From Bacteroidales bacterium UBA3297 (GTDB lineage: Bacteria; Bacteroidota; Bacteroidia; Bacteroidales; Paludibacteraceae), in NCBI GenBank assembly GCA_002362105.1, contig DETD01000029.1:637-42789 (forward strand): a stretch of 42,153 nucleotides of DNA, written 5' to 3'. The notes under the pieces were generated by a model. It searched no databases. It saw only the letters and a list, made by a program, of their open reading frames with translations, and was not told the origin of the DNA. Positions 1 to 8,870 of this stretch are shown piece by piece; the stretch's first letter is position 1; the number at the start of each line of letters is the position of its first letter. A program made the position numbers and the translations under genes.

Positions 1-498
1 GTGCCATACCTCAAAGACTCCAAAGACATCTCCACCTACTGCCGCTCCATAGCCAAGCAGATAGCCTATGTGCACCGATGCTGCCCAAAAGCCAAGCTGC
101 TGTTCGTCGGGCCTTCAGACATGAGCAAGCGCATACGCGGCGAGGTGCAGACCTATCCCATAATACCTGAACTGATAGACAGCCTTGCCGCCACCGCCAC
201 TGCCAACGGCGCCGCCTATTGGAGCATCTACCATGCCATGGGGGGCCTCAACACCATGCCGCAATGGACACGTCAGGGCCTTGCCGGCAACGACTACATA
301 CACTTCTCGCAGAAAGGCGCCGACAAGATGGGCGACCTGCTGGCCGAAGCCTTCGACAACAGCCACAGCCTCTACATCCTTGAGCAGCGCTGGGCCCAGC
401 TGCAGCCAAAGGCTGAGAAAAAAGCCATACAGAAAAGCAAAGCCAAAACCAACAGGAAGGCACGCAACAGCCGCCGCAAGAGAGGAGGTGGCCGATGA
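1..498 (+). CDS. SGNH/GDSL-type hydrolase, C-terminal part (gene enters from the left edge)
   Basis: This is the distal part of a gene cut by the window edge. The first codon happens to be GTG, but the N-terminal SGNH block with the nucleophile serine is missing, so the true start lies upstream. The visible part has the family's C-terminal block with the Asp-x-x-His pair at D98 and H101, followed by a lysine/arginine-rich tail (about residues 137-165) that looks disordered. The next gene overlaps it by four bases (ATGA at 495-498) and also encodes an SGNH protein, so the pair probably arose by duplication and is cotranslated. With the MBOAT gene at 1718 it probably takes part in O-acetylation of a surface glycan, as AlgJ/AlgX-like SGNH proteins do with AlgI. 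That role is inferred from context. Confidence 0.75.
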   Translation: MPYLKDSKDISTYCRSIAKQIAYVHRCCPKAKLLFVGPSDMSKRIRGEVQTYPIIPELIDSLAATATANGAAYWSIYHAMGGLNTMPQWTRQGLAGNDYIHFSQKGADKMGDLLAEAFDNSHSLYILEQRWAQLQPKAEKKAIQKSKAKTNRKARNSRRKRGGGR

Positions 499-1721
499 AA
501 AAAGCCGGACTGCTGTCTTGTCTTGTCCTGCTTGTCGCGTTTCTGCAGCAAACAGCAGCGCAAGACAATCCCTACTATAAGTTCATACGCTACAGCGCCA
601 ACGTGTTGCACTACGACAGCACCTCCCCCTCCATCAACCGGCTGCTCAACCGCTGGGAACGCCTCCAGACCACGCGCCAGGGCAACATTAACATCGTCCA
701 CATCGGCGGCTCGCATGTGCAAGCCGGCAGCCTCTCCAACACCGTGCGCTGCAACATCATGACCGACAACCCCGACCTTGTGGGGCCGCGCGGCATGATC
801 TTCCCCTACTCGGCGGCGGCACGCTGCAACAACCCCGCCGACTATCGCGTGCATTGTCCGCAGAAGATGATCCTCACCCGCAATGTCCACAAGGATCACA
901 CCTACCCCTTAGGGCTCTGCGGCATAGCTGTCACCGCAGCCGACACACACACCGAGATAGGCATCAAGCTCAACGAGCCACGCGTGAACTACGCCACAGA
1001 CCGCATCATCCTCCTCGGCCACAGCGACCAAGGCGTGATGCCACGCTTGCGCATAGGAAGCCGCGAGGTATACCCCTCATACATAGACAACCGCACCGAC
1101 CGCTACCTCTTCAACCTCGGCCACACCGTCGACTCTTTCTGCATCGTGCTCCCGTGCCGCGAAGGCGACATGTTCTCCGTAACAGGCATTCTGCTCGACA
1201 ACCGGCAGGCGGGCTTCAGCTACCACTCCATCGGTGTAAACGGCGCCTCAGTGCCCGACTACCTGCGCTGCAGGCACTTCGTGCGCGACCTGCGCCTGCT
1301 GCATCCCGACGTTGTAATCTTCGGCATCGGCATCAACGACGCCGTACCCACCAACTTCGACACCGCAGCCTTCCGCCGCAACTACCTGCAACTCATCGAT
1401 TCCGTGCGTGCCGTCAACCCCGAATGCGCCTTCATCTTCGTCACCAACAACGACAGCTTCCGCAAGACGGGGCGCCACTACCGCGTCAACCCCAACGGAG
1501 CCCTGGCCCGCGAGGTGTTCTACCGCCTCGCCCACGACACTGACGGTGCCGTGTGGGACCTGTTCGAGGTGATGGGCGGACTCAAGTCAATGGATACCTG
1601 GTACAAGAACGGATTGGCGCAGAAAGACCGCGTGCACTTCACCGCCAAGGGCTACCAGCTCGTCGGCGACCTGTTCTACCAGGCACTCAACGACACCCTC
1701 AAGAAACATCGCAACAAGTGA
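495..1721 (+). CDS. Exported SGNH/GDSL hydrolase-like protein, partner of the MBOAT protein
   Basis: The 408-residue protein starts with a signal peptide of about 22 residues (charged start, LLSCLVLLVAFLQQTAAQ). SGNH landmarks are visible: a GGSH block with S73 as likely nucleophile, the Gly-x-Asn-Asp block with N281, and the catalytic pair D378 and H381 near the end. The long spacing between blocks I and III indicates an inserted beta domain, as in other Bacteroidota SGNH proteins coupled to MBOAT transporters. The start overlaps the previous stop (ATGA) and its own stop TGA overlaps the GTG start of the MBOAT gene, so the three genes are one translationally coupled unit. The likely role is moving or removing acetyl groups on an exported polysaccharide in the periplasm. 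The substrate is unknown. Confidence 0.82.
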   Translation: MKKAGLLSCLVLLVAFLQQTAAQDNPYYKFIRYSANVLHYDSTSPSINRLLNRWERLQTTRQGNINIVHIGGSHVQAGSLSNTVRCNIMTDNPDLVGPRGMIFPYSAAARCNNPADYRVHCPQKMILTRNVHKDHTYPLGLCGIAVTAADTHTEIGIKLNEPRVNYATDRIILLGHSDQGVMPRLRIGSREVYPSYIDNRTDRYLFNLGHTVDSFCIVLPCREGDMFSVTGILLDNRQAGFSYHSIGVNGASVPDYLRCRHFVRDLRLLHPDVVIFGIGINDAVPTNFDTAAFRRNYLQLIDSVRAVNPECAFIFVTNNDSFRKTGRHYRVNPNGALAREVFYRLAHDTDGAVWDLFEVMGGLKSMDTWYKNGLAQKDRVHFTAKGYQLVGDLFYQALNDTLKKHRNK

Positions 1722-3592
1722 ACGACATCCTGCAATACTTAGCGCAACTCTTCAGCTTCGACAGCTCCCACCCCCTGCTGTTCACACAGATACACTTCTG
1801 GGCCTTCTTCCTCATCGTCTTCGCCGTCTACACAGTTTTCTGCACCGACCGCCCCCTGACACGCCACCGCCGCGTGGCGCGCAACGGCTACCTCTTCGCC
1901 GTCAGCCTTCTGTTCTACTACAAGACCTCGGGGCTCTTCATGCTGCTGCTCGTCTTCTCCACCCTGCTGGGCTGGTGGCTCGGCATACGCATGGACGCCA
2001 CGGCCTCGCAACCGCGCCGCAAGGCCCTCATGGCCACCGGCGTGACGATAAACCTCCTCGTGCTCTGCTACTTCAAGTACGCCTACTTCTTCACCGACCT
2101 CTACAACGCCACCTTCGGCACCTCCATCACCGTCGTCAACCACCTGGCCCTGTGGGCCAACAGCGCCTTCGGCACCAACCACTTTGACGCTTCCGTCATA
2201 CTCCTGCCTGTCGGCATCTCATTCTTCACCTTCCAGAACATCAGCTACATAGTGGATGTCTACAAGCGCAAGATAGCCCACGTGGGCAACATCTTCGACT
2301 TTGGCTTCTACACCTCGTTCTTCCCGCAGCTCGTTGCTGGCCCCATCCTGCGTGCCGACCAGTTCGTGCCACAGCTCTACCGGCCATTCTTCCTCAGCCG
2401 CCGACAGTTCGGCATCGCCGTGTTCTGGATAATCAACGGCCTGGTCAAGAAAATCGTCCTCAGCGACTACCTGGCCGTCAACTTCGTCGACCGCATCTTC
2501 GAGAACCCCACGCTCTACACCCCCTTCGAGAACTTTTCGGCGCTGATGCTATACTCCATGCAGGTCTATGCCGACTTCTCGGGCTACACCGACATAGCCA
2601 CCGGCGTGGCCATGCTGATGGGCTTCTACCTGCCTCTGAACTTCAATTCACCCTATAAGGCGCCAAATCCGGGCAACTTCTGGAAAAGGTGGCACGTATC
2701 GCTATCGCAATGGTTGCAGCATTACCTCTACATACCGCTAGGCGGAAACCGCGAAGCCAGTTTCGGCACCTACTGCTGCATAATAACAATAGCCTGCATA
2801 GGCGCATTGCTTAGCGGCAGCATCTGGGTTGCGGTAATCGTAGCCATAGTCACCGTCACAATATCGGTAGTAGCAGTGGTAAAGCCCGACACCCGAAAAA
2901 AGATAAACACCAACCTGAACCGTATGAACACCATGCTGCTAGGCGGTTTGTGGCACGGCGCCAGCTGGAACTTTATGATTTGGGGCGGATTGAACGGGCT
3001 AGGAATGGTGGTATACGAGTTCTGGAAGAAGTGGGACGTGTATGTGCGCACACTGGCCATAATGCTAGTCACACTGTTGTTCCTCTTCCTAGACTACCGT
3101 TACGAGCTGCCAGCCTACCGCATCGGACTGGTATGGACAAGTGCCTTGTTCCTTGGCACATTCATCCGCATGCTGTATAACCTGTTCGACGGCAAGAAGG
3201 CACACGCCAAACTAGAGCACGTATGGGCCATAGCCCAGACCTTCGTCTTTATTACCTTCACCCGCCTGTTTTTCCGCTCGGGCTCGAACCTCGACCCCGC
3301 AGAGGCCAACAAAGTAGCCTGGAACACCACCAAGACGATGGTAGAACAGATGGCGACCGCTTGGAACAGCGCAACCATAATCGACATGCTTGTAGCCTAC
3401 CGTTTCGTATTCGGCCTAATAGTGACAGGTTTGATTATACACTGGTTGCCCGACCACCTAAAACGCTGGTACCGACTTAACTTTGCCCTACTTCCGCTGC
3501 CAGTAATGGCAATAGCAGTAGTAGCTGTTGTGTTTATAGTATACCAATTTATGACGGCCGACCTGCAGGCCTTTATCTACTTCCAATTCTAA
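1718..3592 (+). CDS. MBOAT family membrane-bound O-acyltransferase (AlgI/DltB-like)
   Basis: The 624-residue polytopic membrane protein carries the MBOAT signature: NFWKRWHVSLSQW with H326, then YIPLGGNR, then GGLWHGASWN with the invariant histidine H413. I chose GTG at 1718, which overlaps the preceding stop, because upstream in-frame sequence lies inside the SGNH gene and has no membrane character. The family moves acyl, usually acetyl, groups across the inner membrane to an extracytoplasmic polymer, and the two SGNH genes upstream would complete the reaction. The two histidines are 87 residues apart, whereas DltB-type proteins have about 45-50. The extra stretch (roughly residues 347-400) is hydrophobic and could add two helices. 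Leucine codon CTA becomes common only after about base 2690. Confidence 0.9.
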   Translation: MNDILQYLAQLFSFDSSHPLLFTQIHFWAFFLIVFAVYTVFCTDRPLTRHRRVARNGYLFAVSLLFYYKTSGLFMLLLVFSTLLGWWLGIRMDATASQPRRKALMATGVTINLLVLCYFKYAYFFTDLYNATFGTSITVVNHLALWANSAFGTNHFDASVILLPVGISFFTFQNISYIVDVYKRKIAHVGNIFDFGFYTSFFPQLVAGPILRADQFVPQLYRPFFLSRRQFGIAVFWIINGLVKKIVLSDYLAVNFVDRIFENPTLYTPFENFSALMLYSMQVYADFSGYTDIATGVAMLMGFYLPLNFNSPYKAPNPGNFWKRWHVSLSQWLQHYLYIPLGGNREASFGTYCCIITIACIGALLSGSIWVAVIVAIVTVTISVVAVVKPDTRKKINTNLNRMNTMLLGGLWHGASWNFMIWGGLNGLGMVVYEFWKKWDVYVRTLAIMLVTLLFLFLDYRYELPAYRIGLVWTSALFLGTFIRMLYNLFDGKKAHAKLEHVWAIAQTFVFITFTRLFFRSGSNLDPAEANKVAWNTTKTMVEQMATAWNSATIIDMLVAYRFVFGLIVTGLIIHWLPDHLKRWYRLNFALLPLPVMAIAVVAVVFIVYQFMTADLQAFIYFQF

Positions 3593-3889
3593 ATTAGAGA
3601 CACACATTCGGGTCCGCAGCAGTAACAAGAACGGACATAAAAAAACAAGACATAGTTACCTAAAAGAACCTACCGAAGAAGGCAGGGAGAGATTTCACTG
3701 AAGAAAAACAGGAGAAAAATGTATTTGTTAAATCGTAATATTGTATCAAAAAAACAGAGATATGTTGTAGAACAGTGCGCTTTTTCGGCATGCGATATGA
3801 TTTTTTTATCAAATTAGATAATGTAAAAAAAGTACAAATTAGTGTACATAATTATATAATACTTTTGCATAAACCAAATTGCAATTGCC
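3593..3889 (+). other. Intergenic region with promoter for the esterase gene
   Basis: This A/T-rich gap of about 300 bases holds no credible gene. I see no strong intrinsic terminator for the MBOAT unit. The only clear element is a -7-like box just upstream of the esterase start, listed separately. Confidence 0.5.
3860..3867 (+). promoter_or_regulatory. Bacteroidota -7 box TACTTTTG before the esterase gene
   Basis: TACTTTTG matches TAnnTTTG exactly, 22 bases before the ATG at 3890. The -33 element is poor (a TTAG 17 bases upstream), so activator dependence is possible. The leader would be only about 15 nt long. Confidence 0.5.
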
Positions 3890-6800
3890 ATGAAACACAT
3901 TTACAAGGAATTATTAACACTATTCTACATGTTGGTTTTTGGCGCAGTTCTGACCGTACAGGCAGAGCCCGACCCAAACTTCCACATTTATCTGTGTTGG
4001 GGTCAGTCCAACATGGAAGGAGCGGCTAGTGTTCCGAATTCAGAGACACAAGGAGTCAGCGACCGTTTCCAACTCCTTTACTCGGGAGACAACTGCAGCA
4101 ACGGCAGTGGAAGGAAGAAGGGCCAGTGGTACACCGCCACTCCACCGTTGGCCCGTTGCGACGCAGGCTTCGGCCCAGTAGACTATTTCGGTAGAACAAT
4201 GGTAGAAAAACTCGACCCAAGCATCAAAGTTGGTGTTGTAGTGGTTGCAGTAGGCGGTGCAGACATCGCATTGTTTGAAAAGAACAAATACCAAAGCTAC
4301 CTGCAATCGGCCGAACAGTGGTTGAAAAACATTGCCAATTCGTACGGAGGTAACCCTTACGGCCGCCTTATAGATATGGCCAAAGAGGCGCAGAAAGTTG
4401 GCGTCATCAAGGGTATTCTGGTACACCAGGGTGAAACCAACACCAACCAGTCGGACTGGCCGAACCGTTTGAACGCAGTGTACAACGAAATGTTGAAAGA
4501 CCTCGGTCTGAACGCGTCAGAAGTTCCGCTGTTGGTTGGCGAAGTACGTTATTCGGGTCCATGCAGCAGCCACAACAATGTGGTCAGAAAAGTGCCAAAT
4601 GTGATACCAACCGCACACGTGATTTCTGCCGACGGTTGTGAAGCCGCCAACGACCAGTACCACTTCTCGGTTGCCGGCTACAAACTGCTGGGCAAACGTT
4701 ACGCAGAAACCATGCTCAAACTGCTGGGCGACAATCCGGTTCAAAAGAAAGACATCTCAGTAGCCGCTTTCGCAAAAACCGAATCAGAGCCAGGAGAGGT
4801 GGAGATAAGTGTAAAACTTGAGAACAGCGACATCAAGGACGTGAAAATATACGCCGACGACAAGGTTATCTCAACCGACAAATCGTTCGTTTGGGAGAAC
4901 GTAAGCCGGGGCGAGCACCAGATATGGGCAGTAGGTTACGACAGTAACAACAAAGAATACACCTCTTCGAAAGTAACCATCACAATAATGAATCCACAGG
5001 AGCCCTACAACGGCACACCGTTCAAGATTCCAGGCAAGATAGAAGCAGAAGAATTTGACCTAGGAGGTGAGGGCAACGCCTACCACGACAACGACGAAGA
5101 GAACCGCAACGGCGGCGACCGTAATGAAGGTATAGACATGAACAACACCGCTGTGGGTTACAACCAAGTGGGCGAATGGATGGAATATACCGTAGATGTC
5201 GCAGAAGACGGCGACTATGTTGTTGAATCGCGCGTAGCCTCAGGAGGCTCTTCAGGCCAGTTCACGCTCTATATGGACAACCAGTTCATCATACCTGGCG
5301 ACGACGGCACACCGGGTGGTTTCATTGATGTGCCTAACACAGGAGACTACGATGTATTTAAAACTGTGACCACCAAGCTTAACAAGTTGACCAAAGGCAA
5401 ACACGTCCTGAAGTTGGAAGTTACAGGCGACTGGTTCGACATCGACTATCTGGAATTCAAACTGGCATCGCAACAGAACAACGATGATCCTAATGACAAC
5501 CCGAACGACAATCCGAACCAGAACAGCAATGAATTGTTGACAGGTGTCACCACAGGCAAGTATGTAGACATCTACGTAACCAACCGCCAAGTGTCGGTAT
5601 ACGCTCCAAAAAATGCGCACGCCAACCGTCCGCTTTTGATTTCATGCCACGGTATGAACCAAGACATCAAATACCAGCATGAACAAACAAAATGGGAAGA
5701 GGTGGCCGACACAGCCGACTTCATTGTAGCCTATCCGCAGTCGGTAGGCACCCAATGGGACATCAACGGCACCCAAGACACCAAATTCCTGATAGCCATC
5801 ATCGACGAGTTGGCAAAGACCCACAAGATAGACCGGACCAGGGTATACTTGAGCGGTTTCTCGATGGGTGGTATGCTCACCTACCACTGTATGAACACCA
5901 TACCAGACTACTTTGCAGCATTCGCTCCAATATCGGGCTACTTTGGTACTGACGTTAACGCAAAGACCCGTCCGGTGCCATTGATCCACACCCACGGAAC
6001 AGGCGACGACGTAGTATACTACCAGCCAAACGGTACATGGGCAGGTGCAGAGGCTGTTGTTAAAAACTGGGCAAAACACAACAACTGCGATGTAAACAAC
6101 ACAACCTCAAAGAAAATAGACTGTGCGACACAAACCATCTATAGTGGCGGCGACTGCGAGGCAGACGTTGTATTGGCAACTGTACCAAACAGAGGACACA
6201 TACCAGCCAACGACTGCTACCACACCTCACGCGAGATATGGAGATTCGTCAGCCAGTACTCTACCGCATGCGGCAAGAAGAAAGCAGACCTCAGCGTTTC
6301 AGCGACTGTAGTCGAGGAAGTTGCGCCAGGGAAAGTAGACGTATCGGTAAAGGTAGTAAACGCCGACATTACCAAGTTCGACCTCTATGTGGATGGTAAA
6401 GTGGTTGCAAGCGACAAGAGCAGCTACACAGCAGACGGACTTGAAGCCGGCAAGCACAGCATTTGGGCTGTTGGCTACGACAAGAATAACAAAGAATTCA
6501 CATCAAACACCGTAGAGGTAGAAATACACATTCCACAGACCCCTTTCAACGGAATTGCATCGGCAATACCAGGAAAAATTGAGGCTGAAGAGTTCGACCT
6601 CGGAGGTGAGGGTTATGCCTACCACGACAACGACGAGGAGAACCGCAATGGCGGCGACCGAAACGAAGGCGTAGATATGGACAACAAAGCCATTGGCTAC
6701 ACCCAGAAAGGCGAATGGTTGGAATACACCGTCTTTGTTGAAGATGAAGGTTCATACGAACTACAGGCCAATGTTGCATCGGGTAACAACACCTCTTCGT

Positions 6801-7177
6801 TCAAACTCTACCTCGACGATAAGGCCATCACCAAAGAGATCTCAGTTCCAAAAACAGGAGATGACTGGTCGAGCTTCGAATTGGTAAAAGCAGATGTTGA
6901 GTTGCCTTACGGCGAACACATCTTGAAACTTGAAGTTACCAACGACTACTTCGATATGGACTATATGAACTTCGTGCTGAAATCTGCAACAGGAGAAAGC
7001 CTGATTGCCGCTTCAGAAAAAACGCTGAACGGAGTGTACGAAGTATACAACGCACTGGGTTGCCGCTTGAAGAACGTTACCATTGTTAACGGCAAGCTGA
7101 ATTTAAGCAACGGTGTCTACATGTTGAAGAACACTGCAACCAACCAAGTAACCAAGATTGTTGTTACGAACAAGTAA
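3890..7177 (+). CDS. Secreted two-domain carbohydrate esterase: CE6-like + Ig-like + CBM6 + CE1-like + Ig-like + CBM6
   Basis: The 1095-residue protein begins with a signal peptide (cleavage near residue 25). Residues about 30-280 form a sialate-O-acetylesterase/CE6-like domain with GQSNM (S40) and the DQYH pair D255/H258. An Ig-like domain (about 286-366) and a CBM6 (about 376-524) follow, then an Asn/Asp/Pro linker (525-546). Residues about 547-795 are a CE1-like alpha/beta hydrolase with GFSMGG (S658) and a GTGDD segment. A second Ig-like domain and CBM6 (about 796-1032) are close copies of the first pair. The tail (1033-1095) resembles a T9SS C-terminal strand pattern but lacks the usual PNP start. 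CE6 enzymes deacetylate xylan and CE1 enzymes include acetylxylan and feruloyl esterases, so the protein probably strips side groups from xylan outside the cell. Exact specificities are inferred. Confidence 0.88.
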   Translation: MKHIYKELLTLFYMLVFGAVLTVQAEPDPNFHIYLCWGQSNMEGAASVPNSETQGVSDRFQLLYSGDNCSNGSGRKKGQWYTATPPLARCDAGFGPVDYFGRTMVEKLDPSIKVGVVVVAVGGADIALFEKNKYQSYLQSAEQWLKNIANSYGGNPYGRLIDMAKEAQKVGVIKGILVHQGETNTNQSDWPNRLNAVYNEMLKDLGLNASEVPLLVGEVRYSGPCSSHNNVVRKVPNVIPTAHVISADGCEAANDQYHFSVAGYKLLGKRYAETMLKLLGDNPVQKKDISVAAFAKTESEPGEVEISVKLENSDIKDVKIYADDKVISTDKSFVWENVSRGEHQIWAVGYDSNNKEYTSSKVTITIMNPQEPYNGTPFKIPGKIEAEEFDLGGEGNAYHDNDEENRNGGDRNEGIDMNNTAVGYNQVGEWMEYTVDVAEDGDYVVESRVASGGSSGQFTLYMDNQFIIPGDDGTPGGFIDVPNTGDYDVFKTVTTKLNKLTKGKHVLKLEVTGDWFDIDYLEFKLASQQNNDDPNDNPNDNPNQNSNELLTGVTTGKYVDIYVTNRQVSVYAPKNAHANRPLLISCHGMNQDIKYQHEQTKWEEVADTADFIVAYPQSVGTQWDINGTQDTKFLIAIIDELAKTHKIDRTRVYLSGFSMGGMLTYHCMNTIPDYFAAFAPISGYFGTDVNAKTRPVPLIHTHGTGDDVVYYQPNGTWAGAEAVVKNWAKHNNCDVNNTTSKKIDCATQTIYSGGDCEADVVLATVPNRGHIPANDCYHTSREIWRFVSQYSTACGKKKADLSVSATVVEEVAPGKVDVSVKVVNADITKFDLYVDGKVVASDKSSYTADGLEAGKHSIWAVGYDKNNKEFTSNTVEVEIHIPQTPFNGIASAIPGKIEAEEFDLGGEGYAYHDNDEENRNGGDRNEGVDMDNKAIGYTQKGEWLEYTVFVEDEGSYELQANVASGNNTSSFKLYLDDKAITKEISVPKTGDDWSSFELVKADVELPYGEHILKLEVTNDYFDMDYMNFVLKSATGESLIAASEKTLNGVYEVYNALGCRLKNVTIVNGKLNLSNGVYMLKNTATNQVTKIVVTNK

Positions 7178-7207
7178 CAACAGACATTTTACAAACATTA
7201 GATTAAG

Positions 7208-7240
7208 AAGGCACCCCGCAGTGGGGTGCCTTTCTTTTTT
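7208..7240 (+). terminator. Intrinsic terminator of the esterase gene
   Basis: Perfect 10-bp arms (AAGGCACCCC, 7208-7217, and its complement, 7223-7232) enclose a 5-nt loop and run into a T-rich tail. It lies 30 bases after the stop codon. Confidence 0.9.
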
Positions 7241-7423
7241 GAAATTTATGCGACAACGGGTTAGAGACGGAACTCTATAGTGTACACAACAGAAAAAAAA
7301 TTCATAACGGGAAACGCATTCTTTCAGTTTCAACAATTTGGTGTATATTTACAACCTGAAATCTACGAACTGAACGGAATTTTACGAACAGGTCAGTAAG
7401 GCGTATTAAAGAAATTAACGATT

Positions 7424-7469
7424 AATCCGTTCCGTTAGTTGGCGTAAGTAACGCACTTCAGAACGGATT
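7424..7469 (+). promoter_or_regulatory. Long imperfect hairpin in the leader of the DUF4419 gene
   Basis: Outer arms AATCCGTTC (7424-7432) and GAACGGATT (7461-7469) are perfect complements. Inner arms CGTTA (7433-7437) and TAACG (7449-7453) continue the stem, with a 7-nt bulge on the 3' side. The structure ends 15 bases before the ATG at 7485, so it could affect translation or bind a regulator. No T-tract follows, so it is not a terminator. The rest of the 7241-7484 gap shows no gene. A weak -7-like TATATTTA lies at 7344-7351. Confidence 0.4.
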
Positions 7470-7484
7470 CCCAATAAAAAAGCC

Positions 7485-8756
7485 ATGAAGAAACACTCGA
7501 AAACAATACTATTAACTGTGATGCTGCAGGCAACGTTCATTTTCTGTGGGGAAACAGCGGAATTACCACAAGACAGCATAGCAGAAATAGTCGAAAGAGC
7601 CGCAAAGATACTCAAAGAAGAGGAAGAAAAGAGCCTAAACACCCCCGAAGGGGAAAAACAACAGTTTGACACAGGTAACGATGACAATGTTCTAAGAAAA
7701 GAAGTGCCTAAAGGAGTCCGTTTCGAAGTGGATAATGTAAAAATTGCGGAAGATTATTTAGGAGAAGAAGAAATAGAAGAAATACAAAACGCATTGGAAA
7801 GAGGGACCTATTTTATACCACAAGAGCATAGAACAGAACAACTTGTGTATACAAGACATTGCAATCTGCCCAATGCCGTGATGCAGGCTTATAAAGACCA
7901 TCGCCCACTAGCGTTATCTCCAGACGAGATATGGCTGACTATCTGTCAGGGCATGTCCATACACATTAACGAAAACTTCAAGCGCCTAAAGCATAAAATC
8001 TACAAGGGAAAGGTTTCCCAACAACTTACCGTCGAGAACAATAAGCTAGGCTTATACGACCCGGCATGGCAGGAACTGGTTGACAGCATGGCAACAAAAA
8101 CCTCAAACTATACAGGAACCCTGTTTTACGACGCATTTGTGCCCCAATTCAGTACCACAACCCCGACCATAAAGGCAGCCTACCAGATAACACTGCTCGG
8201 AGCGCAGCAGAAAGCATTCGACTATGTGGCAATTACAGCGTGCGGCATTCCTTACATCACCCTACTAGGGACAACAGAAGATTGGAAACTAATCAAGACA
8301 AAGTTATCGATACTCGACCAATTAGGCATGAAAAAATGGAAGGCCAGTCTCGAACCCATCATAGACCAGTTTATCAACGCATCGGAAGGGAAAGTCGACG
8401 CCGATTTCTGGCAAAACATCTACAAAGACAAAAGAGATATGTACGACGCATATGCCATTTCCGGATGGATTCACAAATTGTATCCCTACATCATAGATAT
8501 CGACTACAAGAAGAACTTTGAGCAACGTTACAAGCCAAATCCTTTTTTAGACAAAAAGTTAAAATCGAGCGACTATTTAACCAGTAACCGATTCCCCAAC
8601 GGCACCACAAAAGTGCCTATAACATGGAAGAACCTACGGGAAAATGAGACAAAAGAGCTATGGTTCGTCAGTGGGTTTATGGGGTTAAAACAATATAAAG
8701 ACAAAACACTGGAACCCTTCATTTCATGGGCAATCTATACAGAATACCCAGAATGA
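7485..8756 (+). CDS. DUF4419 domain protein with an export-like N-terminus
   Basis: The 423-residue protein matches DUF4419: the LSPDEIWLTICQGMSIHINENF segment near residues 144-165, a FVPQFSTTTPTIKAAYQITLL-like segment, and CGIPYITLLGTTEDW followed by paired Asp/Trp/Lys positions. The family occurs in bacteria and fungi and has no established biochemical function. The first 20 or so residues are hydrophobic after a Lys-rich start (TILLTVMLQATFIFCG), which suggests export or, less likely, lipoprotein processing at C21. An acidic, probably disordered segment (about 24-75) precedes the domain. It sits alone between a terminator and the promoter of the CHY gene and is not obviously linked to xylan enzymes. 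I make no functional call. Confidence 0.82.
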   Translation: MKKHSKTILLTVMLQATFIFCGETAELPQDSIAEIVERAAKILKEEEEKSLNTPEGEKQQFDTGNDDNVLRKEVPKGVRFEVDNVKIAEDYLGEEEIEEIQNALERGTYFIPQEHRTEQLVYTRHCNLPNAVMQAYKDHRPLALSPDEIWLTICQGMSIHINENFKRLKHKIYKGKVSQQLTVENNKLGLYDPAWQELVDSMATKTSNYTGTLFYDAFVPQFSTTTPTIKAAYQITLLGAQQKAFDYVAITACGIPYITLLGTTEDWKLIKTKLSILDQLGMKKWKASLEPIIDQFINASEGKVDADFWQNIYKDKRDMYDAYAISGWIHKLYPYIIDIDYKKNFEQRYKPNPFLDKKLKSSDYLTSNRFPNGTTKVPITWKNLRENETKELWFVSGFMGLKQYKDKTLEPFISWAIYTEYPE

Positions 8757-8780
8757 GAGAGGAAGCCCGTCGTTTCAAAA

Positions 8781-8812
8781 TTTGTTTTTTACCATACATA
8801 GCTCTAATTTTG
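8781..8812 (+). promoter_or_regulatory. Bacteroidota promoter TTTG-N20-TAATTTTG
   Basis: A -33 TTTG at 8781-8784 and a -7 TAATTTTG at 8805-8812 are separated by 20 bases, an excellent match to the phylum's housekeeping promoter. It drives the CHY zinc-finger gene at 8871 and probably the TonB receptor behind it, which has no comparable promoter of its own. Confidence 0.8.
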
Positions 8813-8870
8813 CATAAAAGAACGCCACACCTGGAAAAGGCAGGCGAAAACTAAAAAAGACAGACAGAAA

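Noticed and set aside
1553..1717. Longer MBOAT start upstream of GTG 1718
   Set aside because: The extra 55 codons lie inside the SGNH gene and encode an Arg/Pro-rich sequence without membrane character. The GTG that overlaps the preceding stop is the natural coupled start.
8757..8870. Cobalamin riboswitch before the CHY-TonB receptor pair
   Set aside because: The BtuB-like plug made me look for one. GCCACAC near 8824 resembles part of a B12 box, but the gap is too short and the other conserved parts are missing.
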